Of a stretch of 64,000 nucleotides of DNA, positions 1-10,061 are shown piece after piece; position 1 is the first letter of the stretch, and each line of letters opens with the position of its first letter. This stretch comes from Takakia lepidozioides (lineage: Eukaryota; Streptophyta; Takakiopsida; Takakiales; Takakiaceae): assembly GCA_030704615.1 (NCBI GenBank), contig CM060732.1:28377053-28441052 (forward strand). Reading direction: 5' to 3'. The notes below the pieces were generated by a model that saw nothing but the letters and a program-made list of their open reading frames with translations, did not search any database and was not told the origin of the DNA. Made by a program: the position numbers and the translations under genes.

Positions 1-350
1 AGTACTGAAGGTATATCTTCCATTTATTTCCTTATTTGATGTCACAAGTAAGTGCTGAGATTATTATAGGGTACAGACAGATGTAATCCAACAAAATGTT
101 CATGGTCATATTTATGGAAAGATACAGAGGTTAGAATGTTGGCTAGCTGCGAAGTGAAGAAGTTTGTCCATCCTTCAAGTCAGCTTGGTCTTAGCAGGTT
201 GTGTTTCAATCTCTGCCTGTTCTGCTGCACCGTGGTGGTTTTCACAGACCAATCCAACATTATTTGACTACAGACACAAGCAGCACACACAAGAGGTCCT
301 TTTGGGTTGATGGTCAAATCCTCCATGGGTCATGCCACAAGGTCAAGGCC
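1..350. other. unassigned sequence before the PPR field
   Basis: No recognisable gene, RNA or repeat. The first PPR-linked repeat starts at about 351. Confidence 0.5.
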
Positions 351-480
351 AATGTGGTGAGGGCACCTTCTTCGACCTATTTCAGTCTGTTTTGCCCTCT
401 CATCAGACTCTGCCCTGAATGCATTCTGCTTCGACCTATTTCAGCCTGTTTTTCCCTCTCATCAGACTCGCCCTGAGATG
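351..480 (+). repeat. isolated copy of the 90-bp PPR/DYW-associated repeat
   Basis: The segment starts with AATGTGGTGAGGGCACCTTC and continues with a CTATTTCAGCCTG and CTCATCAGACTCG core. The same unit occurs three times in tandem at 5911-6180, immediately before the DYW tail. Here the core appears about one and a half times and is followed by a GAATTCTGTAAGTTAGCTCG stretch also present at 6172-6191. It probably marks the decayed 3' junction of an earlier PPR-DYW copy whose DYW tail is gone. Confidence 0.6.
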
Positions 481-531
481 AATATTGAATTCTGTAAGTT
501 AGCTCGTTGGGTAGATCTGTGGTAGTTTGGA

Positions 532-820
532 ATGACTTTGACAAAAACAGATAGCAGAGATGAGGAGAAAAAAGCTCGACATTTGTTTGTGTTTGCAATG
601 CGTGTGCAAGCCTGGGATCTCTGGAAAAGGTATGGTGTACGCGATGCTCGTGCCCAACCACATAATGTTTGTTTGCATCTGCAAGCCTGGCAGCCCTGGA
701 AAAGGGCAAAGAGGTGCATGGTTGCATTGGGAAAACTGGAATTGTACCAAATGTCATTCTGAATAATACCCTCGTGGACATGTATGCCAAATGTCGGAGG
801 CATTCCAACAGATTCAGATA
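532..820 (+). pseudogene. PPR gene fragment
   Basis: Plus-strand translation, changing frame, gives the L/S-type PPR phrases that recur through the first 9 kb: a CxCNACASL helix-turn, a KGKEVHG helix start, a GIVPNVIL segment and a NTLVDMYAKC ending. PPR proteins bind organellar RNA, about one nucleotide per repeat, and in plants guide editing and splicing in plastids and mitochondria. Several frame changes within 280 bp mean this cannot encode a working repeat tract. I see no start codon or targeting peptide. It is debris from the same family as its neighbours. Confidence 0.8.
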
Positions 821-2132
821 CGTTTGTCTATCTTCTGCTTAAGTGCATCAAGATGAAAGGTCTAGAAGCTGGAAAGCAAGTGCACACTCACATTATCCAA
901 AGTGATTCACGCCAAGTGTTTTTCTCCTTAACACCCTTGTCAACATGTATGTATTAAGTGCGGGAGCATCATGGATGCTCACCAAGTGTTCAACCGAATG
1001 CCTCAACGATCGATCTTTGATCACGTGGAAATGTTGGAAGGATTTACCAAGCATGGGTGTGGTATGAATGCTTTGGAGACCTATGAGCAAATGCTACATG
1101 AAGGGGTGAAGCCCAACCACATCACATCTGTTTGTGATTGCAATGCGTGTGCAAGCCTGGGAGCTCTGGAAAAGGGGAAAAGAGGTCCATGGTGACATCG
1201 TCAAAGCATTCTGAACACTGCCCTGGTGGACATGTATGCCAAATGTGGGTGCATTGAGGATGTGAAGGGAGTTTTCAACGCTATGGCTGAACAAGATGTG
1301 GTGTCGTGGCACGCGATGCTTGCAGGGTATGCACAGCAGGGACGTAGGATGGTGGCCTCGGAGACCTATGATCAAATGATGTGGGAAGGGGTGAAGACCA
1401 ACCACATCACTTTTGTGTGCATTTGTAATGCGTGTGCAAGCCTGGCAGCCCTAGAAAAGGGCAAAGAGGTCCATGGTTACATCGCGAAAGCTGCAATTGT
1501 ACCAGATGCGAAGGGAGTTTTCAACACTGTGGCTGAACAAGATGTTGTGTCATGGCACACGGGTATGCACAGCAGGGACGTGGGATGGTGGCTTTGGAGA
1601 CCTATGATCAAATGATGGGGGAAGGGGTGAAGCCAAAAACATCATGTTTGTGTGTGATTGCAATGCATGTGCAAGCCTGCATGCAGCCCTAGAAAATGGC
1701 AAAGAGGTCCATGGTTGCATCGCGAAAGCTGGAATTGTACCAGATGTCATTTTGAACGATACCCTAGTGGACATGTCTGCCAAATGTGGGAGGCATTTCA
1801 TCATATTCAGATACGTTTGTCTGTCTCTTGCTTAAGTGCATCAAGATGAAAGGTCTGGAAGCTGGAAAGCAGGTGCACATTCACATTATCCAAAGTGTAA
1901 GGATGTGAAGAGAGTTTTCAACACTATGGCTAAACAAGATGTGGTGTCGTGGCACGCAATGCTTGCAGGGACGTGGGTTGGTGGCTTTGGAGACCTATGA
2001 TCAAATGATGGGGGAAGGGGTGAAGCCTAACCACATCACGTTTGTGTGTGATTGCAATGCTTGTGCAAGTCTGGCAGCCCTGGAAAAGGGCAAAGAGGTC
2101 CATGGTGATATTGTCAAATCTGGAATCACTAG
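820..2132 (+). pseudogene. degenerate PPR (PLS-type) tract
   Basis: The tract opens with an N-terminal-type PPR piece (KCIKMKGLEAGKQVHTH at about 840-900) and a MDAHQVFNRMPQR motif at 971. It then has successive copies of the L-P-S block: DMYAKCGCIEDVKGVF, then EQDVVSW, then LAGYAQQGR, then TYDQMM, then GVKPNHITFVC, then CNACASLAALEKGKEVHG. The block beginning at 1226 stays open for 129 codons; the rest shifts frame repeatedly and lacks whole helices. No start or DYW end is associated with it. I call it a pseudogene because intact PLS tracts run for hundreds of codons without breaks, and none does here. Confidence 0.85.
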
Positions 2133-2604
2133 AAGCATTCGTGTCTTTTTCGAATCGATTGGGTGTCCACCAACCACTCCGGGAACCACTTGGCGGTAAG
2201 CGAGACTACTGGAGAGTCGAAACGGACAATGTGGGCCCACGGGGGCATTTCAGACGGTGGGCAGAAGTGGGGTCAACGACTCCGGAGTCATAGCAAAAAT
2301 GCGGGCTATGTAATTAATTACGGAAATACATAAAATTTGAAAAAATGGAAATTACAAGTGGTTCTAATTACTGCACATGCGACTAGAAATTTTCATTCAT
2401 AATTTGATTAATGGAATAAAGATATTTATTCATTAAAGTGAATATGTAGTCGACTCAACGACTCCATGAACCACTGCGCATTGATTGCACTTGTGATTCG
2501 GGGTCACATTTGCTGACGTGTGTTTCACAAGAACAGGTAAAGAAAATGTGGCCTTGGGGGAATAGATATTTTAATATGTACTGCCTCCACCTAGAAGTGA
2601 CATG
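2133..2604. other. non-PPR insert inside the PPR field
   Basis: PPR similarity stops after a GDIVKSGI segment at about 2130 and resumes near 2605 with an EVHG-like segment. The 470 bp between has no PPR character. Its second half (2290-2460) is very A+T rich and contains no reading frame of note. I see no terminal repeats or target duplication by eye. It may be an inserted non-autonomous element or unrelated filler captured during rearrangement. Confidence 0.45.
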
Positions 2605-2905
2605 GAAGGTCCATGGTCCAGCTTGTAGGGTTTGTCGTTCTGAACACCACCGTGGTGGACATGTATGCTGAATGCGGGAGCATTGAAGATGCGAAGGTTG
2701 TGTTTGACTGTGGCTCAACGAGATGTGGTGTCGTGGAGTACGATGATCGCATTGGCAACAAGGCAAGGATGTATGCATGATTTGTGAAGAGGCGGTGATA
2801 GCTGAAGGAGTAGGATAGAGTGTGGGTCCATACTCATCCAAGAGGGTCGGATTTCAAACTCCAGATTACCTATGGATCCCTGTGGAAGGATAGCTACAAG
2901 AAACC
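2605..2905 (+). pseudogene. short PPR fragment
   Basis: Mixed frames give EVHG, then VVDMYAECGSIEDAKVV, then RDVVSW between about 2605 and 2750, one PPR block with frame breaks. The remaining 150 bp to 2905 has no clear repeat. It lies directly before the N-terminal-type module that begins at about 2909. Confidence 0.7.
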
Positions 2906-2908
2906 TCC

Positions 2909-3790
2909 ATGGGTACATGGTCAGCTGTAGCGGCACAGTTGATAAAATCAGGCACCTCAACCATGACCACAGATTCTGGAAGAGGATCAAGAGAGGGAGT
3001 CCACAATGCCTCTTCTGGCACTTATGGGCATGTGAAGATGCTTTATGAGGCAGACAGACTAAAAGAGGATCTACAGATTTTAAACAGAGGCATTTCAGCA
3101 GATGTAGATACGTATGTGTGTCTCTTGCATAAGTGCATCAAGATGAAAGGCCTAGAAGTTGGAAAGCAGGTGCACACTCACATTGTAAAGTGGATTCACG
3201 CCGAACGTTTTTCTACTCAACAACCTTGTCAACATGTATGTTAAGGGGAGCATCATGGATGATCACCAAGTGTACAACACAGAATGCCTCAACGATCTTT
3301 AATCACGTGGAATATAATGTTGGCAAGATTACCAAGCATGGGCATGGTACGAATGCTTTGGAGACCTGTGAGCAAATGATGCGCGAAGGGGTGAAGCCCA
3401 ACCACATCGTATTTGTATGTGTTTGCAATGCGTGTGCAAGCCTGGAAAAGGGAAACGAGGTCCATGGTGACATCGGTCTAAGCTGGAATTGCACCGGATG
3501 TCATTCTGAACACTGCCTTGACCTGGACATGTATGCCAAATGTGGATGCATTGAGGATGCAAAGGGAGTTTTTGACACTATGGCTAAACAAGATGTGGTG
3601 TTGTGGAGTGCGATGCTTGCAGGGTATACACAACAGGGACGTGGGATGGAGGCTGTGGAGACCTATGATCCAATGATGGGGGAGGGGGTGAAGCCCGGCC
3701 ACTTTGTGTGCATTTGCAATGCTTGTGCAAGCCTGGCAGCCCTGGACAAGGGAAAGAGGTGCATGGGGATATCATCAAAGCTGGAATTGT
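2909..3790 (+). pseudogene. PPR gene copy with N-terminal module, frame-broken
   Basis: It begins with an LIKSGTSTMTT and SGTYGHVKML module, then ILNRGISADVDTYVCLLHK and KGLEVGKQVHTHIV. The same order occurs at 5480-5740, so this is the usual start of this PPR family's mature protein. At 3133-3807 a second frame continues through FNHVEYNVGKITKHG, NALETCEQMM and DMYAKCGCIEDAKGVF to LAGYTQQGRGMEAVETYD. The change of frame near 3200-3250 separates the two parts. Neither part has a usable signal peptide or a DYW end. This is one of the better preserved copies in the field. Confidence 0.8.
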
Positions 3791-4335
3791 ACCAAATGTC
3801 ATTCTGAACACTGCCCTGGCAGTTATGGAAAAGGGGAAAGAGGTCCATGGCGACATCTTCAGAGCTGGAATTGTCCCAAATGTCAGTCTGAACCATACCC
3901 TGGTGGACATGTATGCGAAATGTGGTGCATCGAGCCTGGACGAGGGCAAAGAGGTGCATGGGGTATCATCAAAGCTGGAATTGTACCAAATGTCATTATG
4001 AACACTGCCCTGGCAACTCTAGAAAAAGGGGAAAGAGGTCCATGGCGACATCTTCAGAGCTGGAATTATACCAAATGTCATTCTGAACCATATCCTGGTG
4101 GACATGTATGCAAAATGTGGGTGCATTGAGCCCTGGACAAGGGCGAAGCGGTGCATGGGGTATCATCAAAGTGGAATTGTACCAAATGTCATTATGAACA
4201 CTGCCCTGGCAGCTCTGGAAAAGGGGAAAGAGGTCCATGGCGATATCTTCAGAGCTGGAATTGTACCAAATGTCATTCTGAACCATACCTTGGTGGACAT
4301 GTTTGCAAAATGTGGGTGCAAAGGGATCTAGGATC
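3783..4335 (+). repeat. tandem amplification of an approximately 195-bp PPR unit
   Basis: The string GGAATTGTACCAAATGTCAT recurs at 3783, 3977, 4173 and about 4259, and the flanking sequence (ACTGCCCTGGC, AAAGAGGTCCATGG, GGTGGACATGT) recurs with it. This gives unit spacings of 194 and 196 bp and a final partial unit. Each unit encodes GIVPNVILNTALA plus KGKEVHGDIFRAGIVPN plus HTLVDMYAKCG in changing frames because unit length is not a multiple of three. The pattern fits unequal crossing-over or replication slippage between PPR helices after the gene lost function. Confidence 0.85.
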
Positions 4336-4337
4336 TA

Positions 4338-5400
4338 GGATGCAAAGGGAGTGTTCGACACTATGGCTGAACGAGATGTGGTGTCGTGGAGTGCGATGCT
4401 TACAAGGTATGCACGGCAGGGACGTGGGATGGAGGCTTTGGAGACCTATGAGCAAATGATGGGGGAAGCACATCATGTTTGTGTGCATTTGCAATGCTTG
4501 TGCAAGCCTGGCAGCCCTGGAGAAGGGCAAGAGGTGCATGGGGATATCATCAAAGCTGGAATTGTGCCAAATGTCAATCTGAACACTGCCCTGGCAGCTT
4601 TGGAAATGGGGAAAGATGTCCATGGCAACATCTTCAGAGTTGGAATTGTACCAGATGTCATTCTGAACAAAACCCTGGTGAACATGTTTGCAAAATGTGG
4701 GTGCATCTAGGATGCAAAGGGAGTGTTCGACACTATGGCTGAACGAGATGTGGTGTCGTGGAGTGCGATGCTTGCAGGGTATGCACGGCAGGGACGTGGG
4801 ATGGAGGCTTTGGAGACCTATGAGCAAATGATGGGGGAAGCACATCATGTTTGTGTGCATTTGCAATGCTTGTGCAAGCCTGGCAGCCCTGGAGAAGGGC
4901 AAGAGGTGCATGGGGATATCATCAAAGCTGGAATTGTGCCAAATGTCAATCTGAACACTGCCCTGGCAGCTTTGGAAATGGGGAAAGATGTGCATGGCGA
5001 CATCTTCAGAGCTGGAATTGTACCAGATGACATTCTGAACAATACCCTGGTGAACATGTTTGCAAAATGTGGGTGCATCTAGGATGCAAAGGGAGTGTTC
5101 GACACTATGGCTGAACGACATGTGGTGTCGTGGAGTGCGATATGATGTGCTTGCAGGGTATGCACAGCAAGGATGTGGAATGGAGGCTTTGGAGACCTAT
5201 GAGCAATGGAAGCACATCATGTTTGCGTGCATTTGCAATGCTTGTGCAAGCCTAGCAGCTGGCCTGGAGAAGGCAAAGAGGTGCATGGGGATATCATCAA
5301 AGCTGGAATTGTACCAAATGTCAATCTGAACACTGCCCTGGCAGCTTTGGAAAAGGGGAAAGAGGTCCACATGGCGACATCTTCAGAGCTAGAATTGTAC
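4338..5400 (+). repeat. 372-bp tandem duplication of a PPR block
   Basis: GTGTTCGACACTATGGCTGA begins at 4351, 4723 and 5095, exactly 372 bp apart. The first two units are nearly identical along their whole length and each gives 119 or so open codons (RDVVSWSAML, GRGMEALETYEQMMGEAHHV, then in frame HGDIIKAGIVPNVNLN, ending MFAKCGCI and a stop). The third unit begins to diverge after about 30 bp and fades at about 5400. Since 372 is a multiple of three, the duplication alone keeps frame, but an in-frame stop after CGCI ends each unit. Confidence 0.9.
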
Positions 5401-5910
5401 CAAAGTGAATGCCTGTCAGATTACCAGATGCAAAGAGGTGCATGGTTGCATCGCCAAAGGCAGCTGCTGCAGCGACACAGTTGATAAAGTCAGGCACCTC
5501 AACCATGACCACAACTTCTGGAAGAGGATCAAGAGAGGGAGTCAACAATGCCTCTTCTGGCACTTATGGGCATGTGAAGATGCTTTGTGAGGCAGGCAGA
5601 CTGAAAGAGGCTCTACTGACTTTAAACCAAAGAGGCATTTCAGCAGATTCAGATACGTATGTCTGTCTCTTGCATAAGTGCATCAAGATGAAAGGCCAAG
5701 TGAAGCTAGAAAGCAGGTGCACACTCACATTATCCAAAGTGCACGCCAAATATTTTTCTAGTCAACACTCTTGTCAACATGTATGTTATGTGCGGGAGCA
5801 TCATGGATGCTCACCAAGTGTTCAACAGAATGCCTCAATGATCTTTCATCACGTGGAACACGATGCTTGTAGGGTGTGCACAGCAGGGGCGTGGTATGGA
5901 GGCCTTGGAG
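5400..5910 (+). pseudogene. second PPR N-terminal module
   Basis: From about 5409 one frame runs 216 codons. It contains AAAAATQLIKSGTSTMTTTSG, then SGTYGHVKMLCEAGRLKEAL, then LNQRGISADSDTYVCLLHK, the same module as at 2909. It then decays and runs into the 90-bp repeats. The middle PPR repeats expected between this module and the DYW domain are missing, so the unit looks like an internally deleted gene copy in which the N-terminal part lies 500 bp from the DYW tail at 6180-6399. Confidence 0.75.
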
Positions 5911-6180
5911 AATGTGGTGAGGGCACCTTCTTCTTCGACCTATTTCAGCCTGTTTTTCCCTCTCATCAGACTCGGCTTTACATATTGAATTGTCAAGGAC
6001 AATGTGGTGAGGGCACCTTCTTCTTCGACCTATTTCAGCCTGTTTTTCCCTCTCATTAGACTCGGCTTTACATATTGAATTGTCAAGGACAATGTGGTGA
6101 GGGCACCTTCTTCTTCGACCTATTTCAGCCTGTTTTGCCCTCTCATCAGACTCGGCCCTGAGATGCATATTGAATTCTGT
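5911..6180 (+). repeat. three tandem 90-bp repeats before the DYW tail
   Basis: AATGTGGTGAGGGCACCTTC starts at 5911, 6001 and 6091, exactly 90 bp apart. The first two units are almost identical; the third diverges near its end and leads into the DYW-encoding sequence. Related single copies lie at 351-480 and, degraded, at about 8690-8760. Each unit contains a pyrimidine-rich CTATTTCAGCCTG stretch that resembles a 3' splice site, so the repeat may be amplified intron-end sequence of an ancestral PPR gene. Confidence 0.9.
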
Positions 6181-6399
6181 AAGTTAGCTCGTTGGGAGAA
6201 GCTGGCCATTGGTTTTGGGCTGATCAGCACGACCCCTAGGACGCCTCTCCGTCTCATCAAGAATCTTCGAGTGTGTGGTGACTGCCACACCTCCACCAAA
6301 TTCAGCTCAAAGATTGTTGGCCGAGCAATTGTTGCATGCTACGCTAACCGTTTTCACCACTTTGAAGATGGGATTTGTTCTTGTGGTGATTACTGGTGA
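6181..6399 (+). pseudogene. C-terminal DYW domain fragment of a PPR editing factor
   Basis: The open frame ends with the hallmark tripeptide D-Y-W directly before a stop at 6397-6399. Upstream are [25 protein letters not shown] and [17 protein letters not shown], the last 65-70 residues of a DYW cytidine-deaminase-like domain. In active family members the zinc-binding HxE lies just before EKLA and a CxxC follows. Here the CGDCH pair is present but the residues before EKLA read RW, so the catalytic HxE is absent. The stretch is joined to repeat-derived sequence rather than to the E/E+ region. I call it a pseudogene tail; it is the only clear DYW end in the window, with a shorter trace at about 8279. 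Confidence 0.9.
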
Positions 6400-6539
6400 A
6401 AAGATGTTTTCTTGGCAAGATGCAAGTGTCTTGCTTCATTCATTGATCTATGTAGCTACTCAGACCATCCACCATTTCCTGAGAGTCTTGACCATCATAT
6501 ACTGCCAGAGAGGGCTGGAGGATCAGATGAGGGTTTGAC

Positions 6540-7630
6540 AAATTCAACATCATGGATGCTCACCAAGTGTTCAACAAAATGCCTCAACATCTTTGATCAC
6601 GTGGAATATAATGTTGGCAGGATTTACCAACCATGGTTGTGGTAGGAATGCTCTGGAGACCTATGAGCAAATGCTGCGCGAAGGGGTGAAGCCACATCAT
6701 ATTTGTTTGTGTTTGCAATGCGTGTGCAAGCCTGGGAGCTCTGGAAAAAGGGAAAGAGGTCCATGGTGACATCGTCAAAGCTGGAATTGTACCAGTTGTC
6801 ATTCTGAACACTACCCTGGTGGACATGTATGCAAAATGTGGGTGCATTAAGGATGCAAAGGGAGTTTTCAAGGATTTACCAATCATGGGTGTGGTAGGAA
6901 TGCTTTGGAGACCTATGAGCAAATGTTGTGCGAAGGGGTGAAGCCCAACCACATCACATTTGTTTGTGTTTGCAATGCGTGTGCAAGCCTGGGAGTTCTG
7001 GAAAAGCAGAGAGAGGTCCATGGTGACATCACCAAAGCTGGAATTGTACCAGGTGTAATTCTGAACAATACCCTCGTGGACATGTATGCCAAATGTGGGA
7101 GCATTGAGGATGTAGAGGGAGTGTTCAACACTATGGCTGAACAAGATGTGGCACGGGTTGGAGTGGATACATCGTCACATGTAGCATAGGCTGTTTCTCT
7201 GGAGCGACGGATTGAACAGCACATCAAGTGTTTGACAAGATGGCTAAACGAGATGTGGTCTCACGGAGCACAATAATGCGGATATGCCACAGCATGGAGT
7301 GGCAGGGAGGTGTTTGAGATATATGAGCAAATGATTCAAAAAGGTGTGACACCCAACAAGGTCACATTTGTTTGCCTTCTCACCGCATGTGCCAATTTGG
7401 AATTGCACGAGATATCATTCTGGAGACAACCCTCCTTGACATGTATGCCAGATGCAGGATAATGAAGGATGTCCGTGAAGTGTTTGACAAAATGGACAAA
7501 ATGGACATCACATTTGTGTGTGATTGCAATACTTGTGCAAGTTTGGCAGCCCTGGAAAAAGGGCAAAGAGGTGATCAAATGATGGGGGAAGGGGTGAAGC
7601 CCAACCACATCACGTTTGTGTGTGCATTTA
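6540..7630 (+). pseudogene. degenerate PPR tract downstream of the DYW tail
   Basis: Recognisable blocks are WMLTKCSTKCLN (6550-6590), GDIVKAGIVPVVILN (6765-6810), a 94-codon frame at 6905-7189 containing NALETYEQML-type and CNACASLGVLEK-type helices followed by NTLVDMYAKCGSIEDVEGVF, and a further frame at 7372-7731 with TTLLDMYARCRIMKDVREVF. The order again resembles one PPR gene, but with frame changes about every 200-300 bp. The last open frame runs directly into the poly-G tract at 7642. Confidence 0.85.
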
Positions 7631-7641
7631 TGTGTTACTCT

Positions 7642-7684
<43 letters not shown>

Positions 7685-7718
7685 GGGGGGGGGAGGGGGG
7701 GGGGGAGGGGGGGGGGGG
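7642..7718 (+). repeat. poly-G tract with three single A interruptions
   Basis: The sequence shows 42 consecutive G residues (7642-7683), then runs of 9, 11 and 12 G separated by single A bases at 7684, 7694 and 7706. It interrupts a PPR helix: GVKPNHITFVC lies just before it and a degraded copy of the same motif just after. Such a tract could fold into stacked G-quadruplexes. Long homopolymers are also typical sites of assembly or base-calling error, so the exact length is unreliable. Confidence 0.9.
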
Positions 7719-8530
7719 TGCGAAGGGGTGACATCCCCAACCACATCACCCATTTGTGTCCTTGATGTCATTCTGAACAATGCCCTCGTGGAAATGTATG
7801 CCAAATGCGAAGGCAGTGTTCAACTATATCGCTGAATGAAATGTGGTGTGTGGATGCGAATGCGCATGCTTGCAGGGTATGCATAGCAGGGGCGTGGGAT
7901 GGAGGCTTGGGAGACCTATGAGCAAATGATGGGGGAAGGGGTGAAGCCCGACCACATCACGTCTATGTGTTTACAAGCCTGGCAGCACTGGAAATGAGCG
8001 AAGGGGTGTATGGTTGCCATCGAAATAAAGCAGGAGTGGTGAGAAGAAGATGAAGGTAAGAGGGGTTAGAAAGGAGCCAGGTCGTCTGCTGCATTGAGAT
8101 TTGCAACAGGGTGCACACCTTCGCTGTAGATGACAGGTTGCATCCAGAATTAAGGAAATCCATGTGAACTAAGAAGAGGTGTCTGGGCAGCTGAAAGGAG
8201 GCGGCCCGGTGACACGTGCTTTGTATTTCATATGTGTGGGAAGGAGGAAAAGGAATTTTCTCTTTGCACCACAGTGAGAAGCTGGCCATTGGTTGGTGGC
8301 TCTGATCAGGTTTGTGGGGCGTTTGCAGTGCGTGTGCAAGCCTGGCAGCCCTGGAGAAAGGGCAAAGAGGTGCATGGTGTGCATGTTGCCAAAGCTGGAA
8401 TTGTACCAGATGTGATTCTGAACAATACCCTCATGGACATGGATGCCAAATGGGGGAGCATTGAGGATGTGGAGGGAGTGTTCATGCTTGCATGATATGC
8501 CAGCAGGGTGGGTTTGGTGGGAGCCTTGGA
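7719..8530 (+). pseudogene. scattered PPR and DYW traces
   Basis: PPR phrases are interspersed with non-PPR DNA: VILNNALVEMYAKC at about 7765-7808, RGMEAWETYEQMMGEGVKP near 7900, and at 8320-8500 AVRVQAWQPW in one frame followed by AGIVPDVILNNTLMDMDAK. At about 8275-8310 the sequence GAGAAGCTGGCCATTGGTT matches the beginning of the DYW fragment at 6200. The segment 7980-8270 has no PPR similarity that I can see. Confidence 0.75.
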
Positions 8531-9440
8531 GACCTATGAACAAATGATGGGGGGGGAAAAAGGTGAATTGTGAACTACATACGTTAGTGTGCGTTGGCAA
8601 TGCTTGTGCAAGCCTGGCAGCCCTGGAAAAGGGAAAGTGTGGGTCCAGATTCAGCAGCAGCGGCACAATTCATAAAACCAGGCACTGCTAATGAAGGCAC
8701 CTTCTTCAAAACATTTCACATGTTTCCCCTCTTATCGAAATCGTCCTTAAATTTTCATGTTGATTTCTGCAAGTTACTGGTTGAGTGAAGCTTTGATAGT
8801 TTGCAATGCGTTGCAAGCCTGGCAGCTCTGGAGAAGGGCAAAGAGGTCCATGGCGACATTGTCAGAGCTGCAATTGTACCACATGTCATTCTGAACAATA
8901 CCCCGTGGTTGGACATGTATGAAGGGAACAGTATGGCTGAACGAGATGTGTGTGTGTGAACTCGATGCTTGCAGGGTATGCAACAGCAGGGGCACTAGAT
9001 GGAGGCTTTGGCACTAGATGTTGTGTTTGGCACACTATGTAAGCCCAGTAAGTAAGACCAGGGAGTCGTTGAGCAGCTCAGTCTTCTACCCTCTAGTTCT
9101 AGTGCCAACAAACTCTGATGTGGATTCATGCCAAGAAAGGTCTAGAAGTTGGAAAGCAGGTGCACACTCACAAGCATCGCAGGGTATGCACAATAGGGAC
9201 GTGGGATGGTGGATTTGGAGACCTATGATCAAAATTATGGGGGAAGGGGTGAAGCCAAACCACATCATGTTTTTGTGTGATTGCAATGCTTGTGCAAGCC
9301 TGGCAGCCCTGGAAAAGGTCAAAAGAGGCCTATGGTGACATTGTCAAAGCTGGAATTGTACCAGATGTCATTCTGAAACTCTGCCCGTTGGACATGTATG
9401 CCCAATGTGGGGCATTGAGGATGCAAAGCAAGGAACTTAT
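8531..9440 (+). pseudogene. last PPR fragments of the field
   Basis: A CACASLAALEKGK-like helix occurs at about 8590-8640. A piece of the N-terminal module (SAAAAQFIKPGT) follows at 8655-8690 and is joined directly to a degraded 90-bp repeat. More helix fragments lie at 8800-8960 (LEKGKEVHGDIV, RAAIVPHVILN) and 9170-9430 (NHIMFLCDCNACASLAALEK, then AGIVPDVIL). No frame exceeds about 106 codons. PPR similarity ends near 9440. Confidence 0.8.
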
Positions 9441-10061
9441 GTGTACTCTGTTTATGTACTTGGTGTGGCAGGGAGGTTTTGGAGATTGTAAATAGGTGAT
9501 GCCTGGTAGGTGAACCTCATGGTATTTCTGATGCATGTGCCAGTCTTTGAGCACTGAAAAAGTGCAGATGGATCTGTATGTATTTGTAAGCCTATATGTT
9601 CTGATGTGAGGTTCTCTGGTTTTATGACAGGAACAAAACAATTGTGAGCAGGAAGTGAAGGGCCATCTCCTATTGGGAATTCCTCAATCAGCATAGTGGC
9701 CTGAACTCAAAAACAATGGACTAAACCTTTCGTCTTCACTAGGTGTTGCTGTGCTAAAAATATCTAAACGATTTGTGAGTAGGGTCCCTAATCGAATGCA
9801 TGCTTCTAGGTACAAGGTGAAGGAATATATTATACGTTACATCGCAACTTTGCACCTAACTTCCCAGCAAAGCGGTGTAGCAGTCAACCTCGGTCTGAGA
9901 GAGAAAGCACAACAGTTCTATATAGATTACGTGATTAATTTAAAGTCGCATATTAAGGTTTAATTCTCCTAAAAAACCCACCGATATTTTATACTTTCAT
10001 CTGCCCCTGCCTCTCTCTCTCTCTCTCTCTCTTCCCTCTGCACCATACAAATCAAACAACC
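9441..10061. other. no gene seen; CT microsatellite
   Basis: I see no gene. A CT dinucleotide run occupies about 10010-10032. Short frames here carry no recognisable motif. Confidence 0.5.

Noticed and set aside
377-808. Long minus-strand frames across the PPR field
   Set aside because: They are reverse-strand shadows of the PPR repeats. They recur wherever the plus-strand helices recur and carry no independent motif.
7620-7835. Frame encoding poly-glycine across the G run
   Set aside because: It is a by-product of the homopolymer in any frame, not evidence for a glycine-rich protein.
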